DNA of 64,000 nucleotides from Rhizobiales bacterium NRL2 (GTDB lineage: Bacteria > Pseudomonadota > Alphaproteobacteria > Minwuiales > Minwuiaceae): NCBI GenBank assembly GCA_001664005.1, contig CP016093.1:1805001-1869000 (forward strand). The letters are read 5' to 3'. How positions within the stretch are numbered: the stretch's first letter is position 1; each line of letters opens with the position of its first letter. The translations under genes and the position numbers were made by a program. Below the pieces are notes generated by a model. The model searched no databases and was not told where the DNA came from. It saw nothing but the letters and a program-made list of their open reading frames with translations. This document shows, one piece after another, positions 52,657-60,222 of the stretch.

Positions 52657-52749
52657 TGTCAACGCCGGACTAAAAATGCATCACCCGGCCGGAGTAAAAA
52701 TGCATCACTTGTGATCGAGAGAGGGGTCCCGCGGGACCCCTCTCTCGAT
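52657..52749. mobile_element. IS21-type terminal repeats and perfect palindrome
   Basis: TGTCAACGCC begins a terminus with two 18 bp copies of GGACTAAAAATGCATCAC (one base different) at 52667 and 52691, typical of IS21 ends. Next to it (52714-52749) is a perfect 36 bp palindrome with 18 bp arms beginning ATCGAGAGAGGGGTCCCG. Confidence 0.7.
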
Positions 52750-52759
52750 TGCGCGCCGT

Positions 52760-52937
52760 TCAGTCCCGGGCGGTGTCTTTTGATCGCCTCTGCGCCTGCT
52801 TGAGACGGTAGCTTTCGCCGTTCATCTCAAGGATATGGACGTGATGCGTCAGCCGGTCGAGCAGCGCCGGTGAGGCGCTCGGAGCCGAAGACGGACGTCC
52901 ATTCGTCGAAGGGCAGGTTGCTCGTGACGATGGTCGA
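52760..52937 (-). pseudogene. IS21 helper ATPase (IstB) C-terminal fragment
   Basis: The last 60 or so codons of an IstB-like protein: STIVTSNLPFDEWTSVFGSE, then after a 1-2 base frameshift DRLTHHVHILEMNGESYRLK to a stop. It is joined in frame to the IS3 OrfA fragment upstream, giving a meaningless chimera. The rest of IS21 is absent. Confidence 0.8.
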
Positions 52938-53219
52938 CTCCGCGCGCAGCTCCTTTACCTCGGGGCTGCTGGCCTGGCGGGCCGTGTCGCCGGCCAGGCG
53001 CCGCTTGCCTGCCTCCAGGAACTCCTTCGACCAGGAATAATACAGGCTCGTGGCGATCCCCTCGCCCCGGCAGAGCTCGGCGATACTCTCCTCGCCTCGC
53101 AGCCCCTCCAGAACGATCCTGATCTTTTCCTCGGCTGAATGGTGCTTGCGGGTGTTGCGGCGGATGTCCTTCACGGCCTGGTCGACCGTGGCTCTTTGCT
53201 TACCGAATTCCTGTCTCAT
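52938..53219 (-). pseudogene. IS3-family transposase OrfA fragment
   Basis: About 94 codons from MRQEFGKQRATVDQAVKDIR through KHHSAEEKIRIVLEGLRGEE to YYSWSKEFLEAGKRRLAGDT. The end is cut at the junction with the IstB fragment. Its terminus is probably 53429-53457, matching in inverse the orfB-side terminus at 43794. Confidence 0.82.
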
Positions 53220-53267
53220 CTCTACTCCTCGGCGGTTACGATGAGCCAGAAATCCTCCGTCAGGCAA

Positions 53268-53631
53268 TCACATCAAAAAGGCCCAAGAGCGCTGATGGGG
53301 GACAATCGTCACGCCGCTATGGCGTGCTCACGGATTTCAGCTTGTTAGCGCTTCGGTTGCAGTGAGAGCACCGGACCAATGGCTGGAGACCGATCAGTCT
53401 GTCTCCTCTCCCAGCCCGGTGAAATCTAGTGGAAAACTCTACCGTCCGGCGGTCCGAGGTCTCGGCGCGGGGAGGGCGAGTACTTGCCATTAAAATGAGA
53501 AAAATACGGGGCGCATGCCAGTTATGATTACATGCCGTTTGACGGGTGGTTTCAGAACAAAGACTGTTTTATCGCTGACCGGGTTAGGGGAGTGACTCGG
53601 GTAATGTCAATTTTTTGGGGAGGAGATCGAC
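53268..53631. other. Gap with IS3 terminus and promoter region
   Basis: About 360 bp. It contains the inverted IS3 terminus (53429-53457, GGAAAACTCTACCGTCCGG) and no gene. The rest, with an AT-rich part (TTAAAATGAGAAAAATACGG), presumably carries the promoter of the next gene; no ribosome site other than GGGGAGGAG at 53614-53622 stands out. Confidence 0.5.
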
Positions 53632-54762
53632 ATGGCTCTACGCCATCTGCTTATCACTGGCGCCGTCGCGGCCGGCATCGCACTAGCCGGCCCGGCTGCG
53701 GCGCGGGAGTTTCAAATGGCCAATTTCGTTGGCCCCAAGGGCGTCATCGCCGACGGCAACGACGTCTTCATGAAGATGATGAACGAAGGCACAGACGGCG
53801 AATTCACCTTCGAGAATTCCTATGGCGGCCTCTTGCTGGACGCCACCCAGATGCTGGAAGGCGTGCCCAATGGTGTCGCCGACATCGGCTATCTGAACGC
53901 ACCCTACTTCCAGGGCGAGTTCCCCGAGTTCAACCTCATCGCCAACATGGGCCTCGTCGGGAAGGACGCCGCCGCCATGGGCGGCGCCATCATGGAGTAC
54001 GTGACCACCTGCGATCTCTGCCTCGCCGAGCTGCACGGCAACGGCCACGTCTATCTCGGTTCCCACTCGACGCTTGCCTATCGGATGCAGGGCAGGTCCG
54101 GCTTTTCGAACGCCGAGGAGCTCAAGGGCCTGAAGCTCCGCACCGCGCTCCCGTCGCAGGGCCGCTGGGCCGAACACTTCGGCGCCGTGCGCGTTGCCCT
54201 GTCCGGCGGCGAGGCCTTTGAGGCGATCTCCACGGGCCTCGTCGACGGCGCGCTGGCCGCGCTGACCGAGTTCTACACGCTCAATCTCGGCGACATCGCC
54301 ACCGACATCAGCATGACGGAGGTCGGCGTCTTCAACGGGACTTCGCCGTTCAGCTTCGGTGTGCCCCAGTGGCAGGAGCTGACTGACGAGCACCGCGCCA
54401 TGTTCATCGAGGCGGCGACCTACGGCAACGCCACCATGATCGCCAATGCCTATCGTGAGGAGAGCCGCGCGCTCGCCGAAGCGGAAGAGAAGGGTATGAC
54501 CCTGCACCACCCTTCGCCCGAGTTCGTCAAGGCGCACAACGCGTTCATCGAGCAGGATGTCCAGACCGGCATCGAGGAGTCGGTCCGCACGACCGGTGTC
54601 GAGAACGCGCAAGAAAAGGTCGACCGTTATCTGGCGTTGATCGACAAGTGGCGCAAGCTGGCCGACGGGGTGGACAAGACCGACGCGGACGCACTCGGCA
54701 AGCTCTATATGGATGAGATCTGGAGCAAGGTCGATCCGGCCACATACGGCATGGGCAAGTAG
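53632..54762 (+). CDS. TRAP-type substrate-binding protein (orphan DctP)
   Basis: A 376-residue periplasmic protein with a signal peptide (LLITGAVAAGIALAGPAAA). DctP-like parts include FENSYGGLLLDATQMLEGVP, ELKGLKLRTALPSQGRWAEH and GGEAFEAISTGLVDGALAAL. It has no permease genes beside it, so it must work with a DctQM encoded elsewhere, or be a sensor. GGGGAGGAG precedes the ATG. A 13 bp terminator hairpin follows. Confidence 0.85.
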   Translation: MALRHLLITGAVAAGIALAGPAAAREFQMANFVGPKGVIADGNDVFMKMMNEGTDGEFTFENSYGGLLLDATQMLEGVPNGVADIGYLNAPYFQGEFPEFNLIANMGLVGKDAAAMGGAIMEYVTTCDLCLAELHGNGHVYLGSHSTLAYRMQGRSGFSNAEELKGLKLRTALPSQGRWAEHFGAVRVALSGGEAFEAISTGLVDGALAALTEFYTLNLGDIATDISMTEVGVFNGTSPFSFGVPQWQELTDEHRAMFIEAATYGNATMIANAYREESRALAEAEEKGMTLHHPSPEFVKAHNAFIEQDVQTGIEESVRTTGVENAQEKVDRYLALIDKWRKLADGVDKTDADALGKLYMDEIWSKVDPATYGMGK

Positions 54763-54795
54763 CACCGCATCCAACGAAGCTCGCTACCGAACCAG

Positions 54796-54826
54796 GAGCC
54801 CCGCCGTGCCAGACACGGCGGGGCTC
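54796..54826 (+). terminator. Terminator after the orphan binding-protein gene
   Basis: GAGCCCCGCCGTG pairs perfectly over 13 bp with CACGGCGGGGCTC around a CCAGA loop, followed by TTCCGTT. The T-run is weak but the stem is very stable. Confidence 0.75.
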
Positions 54827-54830
54827 TTCC

Positions 54831-55415
54831 GTTCGTCATCCGCCCGCGTTGCACCGACCATGTCTGCGGCCAATTGGGTCTCGTCATCATGTCCGTGCGG
54901 AATATGACGCTGCGTGAAGCGGTGTTGGCTGAGAATTGACACGGCCGACGCTCCTGGACCCGGAGACCGCAGACATGATCGATGCAACGGCGGGGTGGCG
55001 CGAGGGGCTCAGAAGTTCTGCCGTATCTGCTGCGTCGTGTCAGCTGGCAGTGCGGGCTCGGGTTCATCGCTCCGGCGCCGGCGCCAACATTGTGCGTCGA
55101 TGGTCTGCGAGAGAACTACGAGATCGAGCTGATCCGGATCTGGCGCTGAAGAGCATGCCGGGTCGAACACTGTTAAGCCGGCCTGACTTGGCCCGCATCA
55201 AGCCAGGCCTGCGGGGGGGCTGTTGGCCTGTTAGGGCAGCGAGGGTTTGGGGGTTGAAGCCCGGCCTCTGGCTGCGCAACAGCACCATGCCAATTCTCTC
55301 TTTCACTTCGAGATCGAGCGGCAAATCGCGACGCCGGGAATCGCTTCGTCGGCAGGGCAAGGCCAACCGCTGTGGCCTTCCCGACCACCATGCGTCAGCC
55401 CAATTCCAAAGTGCA
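54831..55415. other. Intergenic stretch with possible gene remnant
   Basis: About 580 bp without a clear gene. One + frame contains a protein-like tail (EVLPYLLRRVSWQCGLGF, LRENYEIELIRIW) that ends in a stop near 55149, perhaps the end of a deleted gene. I do not recognise its family. The remainder shows nothing. Confidence 0.4.
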
Positions 55416-56414
55416 TCAGTCGCCGTCTCCGTTAGCCTCTGCCTTCTGCCGGAGACGATCGAAGAACTCTGCGCTCAAACGGTCGATCTCCGTCTGCATC
55501 GCGGGCGAGACCAGGGACACCTCAGGCTTCGCTCGCATCAGACGGTCCTTTTCGATGGCGTAGCGTCGTTCCAGGTCGCGCCGTGTCATGCCGGCATAGT
55601 CCATCATCAGCCCAACAGCCTCCCCGTCACGCCAGCGGAACCGGCGCGGGAGAACTGCGTCTGTGAGGGTCGCGAATAAGAGCGCTGCGCAGATTCCCTC
55701 GCCTTTCGGCCGGTTCTTCCTGGCCTTGCTCGTCTTGTCCCAAAGAGCCGACTGCATCAAAGCCAGGTTCCGCAGTTCCGCCACGTGCTCAAAGACCGCG
55801 ACCTCTTCGGGAAACTCCGGCCCGTTGATCCACACCTCCGTTGTCTGGTGGTTGAGCACGATGTCGTCGGGGTGCGGCAGGAGGTCGGGTGGCGGCAGAC
55901 CCCGCCGGCGATGCGCCTCGATCGCCGCCTCCCCCTCGCGCTTGAGCGCCGACAGGCGGACATAGCGGTCGATCAGCCGTTGCTGGTGCTCCTTTTCCTT
56001 CGCTTCGATATCGTCAAGCGCATTCTTCAGGGCGATCCGGTTGCCCTTCAGGCCGAGATTGTGCTGGGCGCGACGGAGCAGTTGAGCGGTCGGCAGCTCA
56101 ACCTCCTGGCCATTCTCCCGGAACTTCACGGGACGATAGGCCTCCTCCTGCAGGAAGACGTCCGTCGGCGCGTCCGAGAGCTGAATGGGTTTCGGCTTCG
56201 GCTTTTTCGGCCGGCCACGCGGATTGCCGGACTGGCCTTTCCTGAACCGCGTCGACCTGGGCGGCTTGCCGAAGCCGACCTCGTAGTCGTCGCCGTTACC
56301 GTCATTCGGGCGATCGCCCTCCGGCTTGGCCCGACCTTGATCTTCGCCTGATCGCGCGCGCCAGCGTTGCGCGGGGCGCCGACGCTTCTGGCCGTCATCC
56401 CGACCGCCGCTCAT
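55416..56414 (-). CDS. DUF5681 domain protein
   Basis: A 332-residue protein. The N-terminus is a basic, low-complexity region, then the DUF5681 signature YEVGFGKPPRSTRFRKGQSG and NPRGRPKKPKP, a motif that recurs in phage and island proteins beside methyltransferases. A long coiled-coil region follows. It overlaps the stop of the ParB-methyltransferase gene by 4 bp (ATGA), so the two are one unit. Function unknown; the AT-hook-like GRPKK suggests DNA binding. Confidence 0.82.
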   Translation of the reverse strand: MSGGRDDGQKRRRPAQRWRARSGEDQGRAKPEGDRPNDGNGDDYEVGFGKPPRSTRFRKGQSGNPRGRPKKPKPKPIQLSDAPTDVFLQEEAYRPVKFRENGQEVELPTAQLLRRAQHNLGLKGNRIALKNALDDIEAKEKEHQQRLIDRYVRLSALKREGEAAIEAHRRRGLPPPDLLPHPDDIVLNHQTTEVWINGPEFPEEVAVFEHVAELRNLALMQSALWDKTSKARKNRPKGEGICAALLFATLTDAVLPRRFRWRDGEAVGLMMDYAGMTRRDLERRYAIEKDRLMRAKPEVSLVSPAMQTEIDRLSAEFFDRLRQKAEANGDGD

Positions 56415-57901
56415 TTCGCGGCCTCCCGGTCGGCACGGACGGCTTTGGTGCGCGGGTCCTCATCCTCGCCGGTCTCGGCGTGGTTGTCACCGGAACCAAG
56501 CTCCTCTGCGGGCCCGGGCTCGATCTCGGCCAGTCGTTCCTCCTCGACGTCCTCGAAGCGTGCGCCGGTTGCCGCGAGGGTGGGTTGCTTGCCGGTGATG
56601 CGTTCCCAGCGCCGGACGATGGTGTCGCAATAGGCCGGGTCGAACTCGAGAAGCCGGGCCTTGCGGCCGACCTGCTCGGCGGCGATCAGCGCCGTGCCCG
56701 AGCCGCCAAAGGGGTCGAGGACGATGTCGCCTCGTCTGGAGCAATCCCGGATGGCGTCCGCCACCAGGGCGACAGGCTTGACCGTCGGGTGCATGGCAAG
56801 GTCGGCGTCCCGGCTGGCGCCAAAGCTGTTGATGCCGGCATAGTCCCAGACATTGGTCCGGTAGCGCCCGGTCTCGCCGAGGCCGAAGCTGTTCACATGG
56901 GGACCACTGCCCACCTTGAAGACGAAGACCAGCTCGTGCTTGGAGCGATAGAAGGCGCCCATGCCGCCATTGGTCTTGTTCCAGACGCAGAGGTTCTTCA
57001 TCTCGTCGAAGACCGTGCGCCCGGCGGCCAGCAGTTCGCCCATGTGCCGCCAGTCCATGCAGACGAAGGCGATGGCGCCATCGCGGCAGCGGTCAGCCGC
57101 CGCGCCCAGGGTCTCGGTCAGGAAGGCAGTGAAGGCCTCCTCCGACATCTCGCCCGAGGCGAAGGCGAACTCCCGGTGGCGCACCTTGCCGAGGCCGGAG
57201 ACATGGCCGTCGATCGGCACGTTGTAGGGCGGGTCGGTGAAGACGAGATCGACCTCCTCGCCGTCCAGCAGGAGATCGTAGTCAGCCGGCGATCTGGCAT
57301 CGCCGCAGAGCACGCGATGGCGCCCGCAGCGCCATAGATCGCCCGGACGGCTGATCGCGGTCTTCGGGAGCGGTGGGATCTCGTCCTCGGGGCCGGCCGG
57401 TCCCGGCACGTCTCGTTCGCTCGCGGCATCGAGGGTAAAATCGATCTCGGCCAGCGAGAAGCCGGTGATCTCCACGTCGAAGTCGAGATCGACCAGGGCC
57501 TGCAGCTCGATCGCCAGCAGCTCCTGGTCCCAGCCCGCGTTCAGGGCGAGCTTGTTGTCGGCCAGGATATAGGCTCTGCGTTCGGCCTCGTTCATGTGCG
57601 AGAGGCGGACGGTCGGCACCTCTCTCATTCCCAGCTGCTTCGCCGCCAGCACGCGGCCATGGCCGGCGATGATGGTGTCGTCGTCGGCGATCAGCACGGG
57701 GTTGGTGAAGCCGAAGCGGTCGATGCTGTCGGCGATCTGGCGGATCTGTCGTCGCGAATGGGTCCGGGCATTGCCCTCATAGGGGCGAAGCTCCTCGATC
57801 CGGCGCATGGTGATCGTGGACGCGGCCTTCTCCCGGCTGCCGCCCCGGGCCTGGCGCGTCCGCCTGGCGCCGCCTGCGCGGCGCTGGGTTCTGGTGGTCA
57901 T
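56411..57901 (-). CDS. ParB/Srx-domain DNA methyltransferase fusion
   Basis: A 496-residue protein. Residues about 30-130 are a ParB/sulfiredoxin-type nuclease-like domain (RRIEELRPYEGNARTHS, TIIAGHGRVLAAKQLGMREV). Residues about 190-470 form a beta-class amino-methyltransferase: VFTDPPYNVP (motif IV) first, then LDPFGGSGTALIAAEQ (motif I) near the end. Such fusions methylate adenine-N6 or cytosine-N4 in short sites and are common orphan methyltransferases in alphaproteobacterial islands. ATG 57901 follows GGAGAA; ATG 57919 is an alternative. No cognate restriction gene is seen. Confidence 0.88.
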   Translation of the reverse strand: MTTRTQRRAGGARRTRQARGGSREKAASTITMRRIEELRPYEGNARTHSRRQIRQIADSIDRFGFTNPVLIADDDTIIAGHGRVLAAKQLGMREVPTVRLSHMNEAERRAYILADNKLALNAGWDQELLAIELQALVDLDFDVEITGFSLAEIDFTLDAASERDVPGPAGPEDEIPPLPKTAISRPGDLWRCGRHRVLCGDARSPADYDLLLDGEEVDLVFTDPPYNVPIDGHVSGLGKVRHREFAFASGEMSEEAFTAFLTETLGAAADRCRDGAIAFVCMDWRHMGELLAAGRTVFDEMKNLCVWNKTNGGMGAFYRSKHELVFVFKVGSGPHVNSFGLGETGRYRTNVWDYAGINSFGASRDADLAMHPTVKPVALVADAIRDCSRRGDIVLDPFGGSGTALIAAEQVGRKARLLEFDPAYCDTIVRRWERITGKQPTLAATGARFEDVEEERLAEIEPGPAEELGSGDNHAETGEDEDPRTKAVRADREAAK

Positions 57902-58025
57902 ATTCGGGTTCTCCGACATTGCGTTGGCGTTCTCGGAGCACGACCGGTCACGTTCTGTTCCGGTCGCGCCCTTCATCCACGCATTCGCTATCGGAGCGCG
58001 TTTGTCAAAGCGGGCTATCCCAAAA

Positions 58026-58055
58026 TCTGTGGAAATCCGTGGTTTTCTCCACAGA
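58026..58055. repeat. Inverted repeat with DnaA-box-like halves
   Basis: TCTGTGGA and TCCACAGA, perfect 8 bp arms with a 14 bp spacer, embedded in an AT-rich context (AAAATCTGTGG and TTTCTCCACAG). The right half is one base off the DnaA-box core TTATCCACA. Confidence 0.5.
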
Positions 58056-58088
58056 AAATTTGAGGAGATCGTCCGGCGATCTCATGAA

Positions 58089-58132
58089 CCGTCTATGAGA
58101 GGCCTATTAGAAGCCTATCAGAGGTCTATTAA
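58089..58132. repeat. Iteron-like tandem 11-mers
   Basis: Four head-to-tail 11 bp units: CCGTCTATGAG, AGGCCTATTAG, AAGCCTATCAG, AGGTCTATTAA. All share CTAT at the same place and spacing is exactly one helical turn. They lie in the gap between the divergent ParB-methyltransferase and MucR genes, next to the 58026 inverted repeat, a layout like a plasmid origin or partition site. Confidence 0.65.
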
Positions 58133-58640
58133 GGGTTTCAGGGATTCCGCCTCTCCACCGAAACATCCCCGGATTTTTTTTCGAGGTGTGGACAATCAGG
58201 AGGCGAAACAGCCCCGATTCCGACTGCGAATTGCTGGCATCGAAGCTCAATTCGGCGAATCACTTGGCGAGGCGGCGCAATCGGCCGGCGTTGAAACCGA
58301 TCTCCAGGTGGGTTCGTTTACCGGTGTCCGGCGACTGAATGACCCATTCAAGTGCTTCATGAAGCAACCAACGGAGCACCGCGTGATCCTGATCTCTTCG
58401 AACGATGTCTCGTCGAAGGCGGCCACCGTTAGAATTTGAAGAGTGAGCGATAGACGTACTACGTCGATTGATGAGTACGCGCTTCACGACTGGAACGGTG
58501 GTCAGTCTTTTCAATAAAATCGCCGCAAGGCACTATTGTCATCGGTCTGTCGATCGCTATTTTCCCGGCAAGGGCAAGCAGGCCTTTAAAATCCACAAGT
58601 GTCCCGACTGTCTTCGGGCCAGATCAGAGAGTGAGTATTG
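58133..58640. other. Rest of the methyltransferase-MucR intergenic region
   Basis: About 500 bp with short open frames only and no recognised gene. The end (58600-58640) would hold the MucR promoter. Nothing else is seen. Confidence 0.4.
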
Positions 58641-59084
58641 ATGGACAAGAACGACGCCGCGAACGAGCCAACCAGCCGCCAGGACCTGATGGAGATGACC
58701 TCCGAGATCGTGTCGGCCTATGTCGGCAATAACATCGTGCCGGCCGACGAGGTGCCGAACCTGATCAGGCGCACCTTCGACGCCCTGGATGCCGCGGATA
58801 AAGGCGAAGAGGCGGCAGCTGTGGAGCCACAGAAGCCCGCAGTTCCGATCAAGCGCTCGGTCACGCCTGAGCACCTGATCTGTCTCGAGGACGGCAAGAA
58901 GCTGAAGATGCTGAAGCGTTATCTCCGGACCAATTACGACATGACCCCGGAGCAATATCGCGCGAAGTGGAACCTGCCGGCCGACTATCCGATGGTCGCG
59001 CCGAACTACGCCAAACAGCGCGCCGAAATGGCCAAGTCCATCGGGCTCGGCCGCAAGGGACGCCAGGCCAAGGCCGCCAGATAG
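58641..59084 (+). CDS. mucR: MucR/Ros family zinc-finger regulator
   Basis: A 147-residue alphaproteobacterial MucR. After a polar N-terminus come the oligomerisation segment (LMEMTSEIVSAYVGNNIVP) and the DNA-binding part VTPEHLICLEDGKKLKMLKR, HLRTNY-equivalent YLRTNYDMTPEQYRAKWNLP and YPMVAPNYAKQRAEMAKSIG. In this protein the zinc-finger cysteines are reduced (only LICLEDG remains), as seen in some Ros-like proteins. MucR binds AT-rich DNA and silences acquired genes; this copy may control the island. Confidence 0.88.
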   Translation: MDKNDAANEPTSRQDLMEMTSEIVSAYVGNNIVPADEVPNLIRRTFDALDAADKGEEAAAVEPQKPAVPIKRSVTPEHLICLEDGKKLKMLKRYLRTNYDMTPEQYRAKWNLPADYPMVAPNYAKQRAEMAKSIGLGRKGRQAKAAR

Positions 59085-59201
59085 GCGGAACCCAAGGCGC
59101 TTCGACAGCGACCGTATTAATCCACCATGACAACCCGGCCGGCGCCATTGGGTGCTGGCCGGCTTCCTGCTCGATCGGCTGGTGCCCGGACGGTCATATC
59201 C

Positions 59202-59389
59202 GTCCCGCACTCGTCCCGGAAAACGGCAGATCCATCCCGCAATCATCGATTTCTGTCCCGGATGACGCTGGCGCCGTCCCACTTTCGTCCCGCAAAAGCG
59301 CGAAGCTGTCCCACTTAACGCCTCTTTCGTCCCACATCCGTCCCGCTTCCGCGTTCATTTGTCCCGGTTCAGGCAGCACCTGTCCCGCA
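59202..59389. repeat. Helically phased array of GTCCC motifs (11 copies)
   Basis: Eleven copies of GTCCCG, GTCCCA or ATCCCG in one orientation, with CCC starting at 59204, 215, 236, 257, 278, 289, 310, 331, 342, 363 and 384. Steps are 11, 21, 21, 21, 11, 21, 21, 11, 21 and 21 bp, i.e. one or two helical turns, so all motifs face the same side. The mix of 11 and 21 is not a multiple of three, so this is not a coding repeat. Confidence 0.85.
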
Positions 59390-59606
59390 TCCTGCGGTCC
59401 ACAGCGAGCAGACAGGTGGCTGTGGACCGCGCTGCCCACTCCTGGGCGTCGGAACCGGACGCCACCTCTCCGGGAACCCCGGAATCCTGCCAGCTCAGGC
59501 GGGGCGCGGACCGGCCTCTGACACCGGCGCCGCTCCGGGCCCGCCCGTGCACGGCATCATCGATAGCGCCGGTCTGAATTGTCGTTGAGCCGCGGAAAGG
59601 GCGGGG

Positions 59607-59831
59607 TTCCCTGGGGAATTCGCTGCTTCCGGAATCAGCGTTCCCTGCAGGCATTCACGGATTCCCTGCAAATTGGTTTCGGCTCCCTGTTCCGGGACTT
59701 GAATTCCCTGTTCCTGGTCACAGGGAATTTGGCCGAAAAGGAACCGGATTTCAGGAGGTTACGGCAACCAAATGCGCCCCACCAGGCCCGAAAAAGACGA
59801 AAATTCCCTGTTCTTCCCTGTAAACAGGGAC
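59607..59831. repeat. Array of TTCCCTG motifs, partly 21 bp phased
   Basis: TTCCCTG or close variants at CCC positions 59609, 643, 664, 685, 706, 806 and 816, with an inverted CAGGGAA at 59721-59727 and CAGGGA at 59825-59830. The central four are exactly 21 bp apart, i.e. two helical turns. Several gaps in the array hold half-sites such as TTCC. Confidence 0.7.
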
Positions 59832-59870
59832 CCACGATGCAAGAGACCGGTTCCGTGGAGACTGCCGACA

Positions 59871-60102
59871 CCACCATTTCTTCTCACACCCCCTCACGTC
59901 CAGACTGCAAGGGCGCGAGGACGCGGCAATTCCGGGCCTTTGCGGGCTCCCTTCGCGGATCGCAAGGGCGCCAGAGACGATTCCCGTGGTCCGTAGAGTC
60001 ACTAAAAGGTCACGGGTCTCTGCGGTGCGATTTGGGCGTCCAAACCATCATTCTTGGGAATTTGGTGGAAAGCTCTCAGGTCTCGAAACCGAGAAGCTGC
60101 CG
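59871..60102. repeat. Right flanking direct repeat of the island (attR-like)
   Basis: Partner of 21580-21809, starting CCACCATTTCTTCTCACAC without the rest of the tRNA. The two copies share the 3' end of the recombinase gene, so the repeat is longer than a simple core site. Confidence 0.85.
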
Positions 60103-60111
60103 CTGCTGATC
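60076..60111 (-). pseudogene. 3' remnant of a second serine recombinase gene
   Basis: Reading the minus strand gives ADQQRQLLGFET and a stop, against WAAQRQLLGFET at the end of the intact recombinase (21783). No further upstream similarity is seen, so only the last dozen codons survive. Confidence 0.6.
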
Positions 60112-60222
60112 GGCCCCGGCGATTGGTCCGGGTGCAATGTTTGTGCATGGGCGGCTTTGCCGCCAAGCGGGCTGGCCGGTGAAGCGGAGCGGAGCCTGAC
60201 GACCAGGGCGGATTGCTCCGGG

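Larger units (their letters stand above)
59085..59870. other. Non-coding right end of the island
   Basis: About 790 bp from the MucR stop to the right repeat, holding the two phased arrays and no recognisable gene. Frames read on the minus strand give repetitive, non-globular protein only. Confidence 0.6.

Noticed and set aside
59202-59831. CRISPR array
   Set aside because: The repeats are 6-7 bp with no 24-40 bp conserved unit, no regular spacers of CRISPR size and no cas genes.
59579-60109. A 176-codon frame across the second array and right repeat
   Set aside because: It crosses the non-coding arrays and the repeat, and the composition is repetitive.
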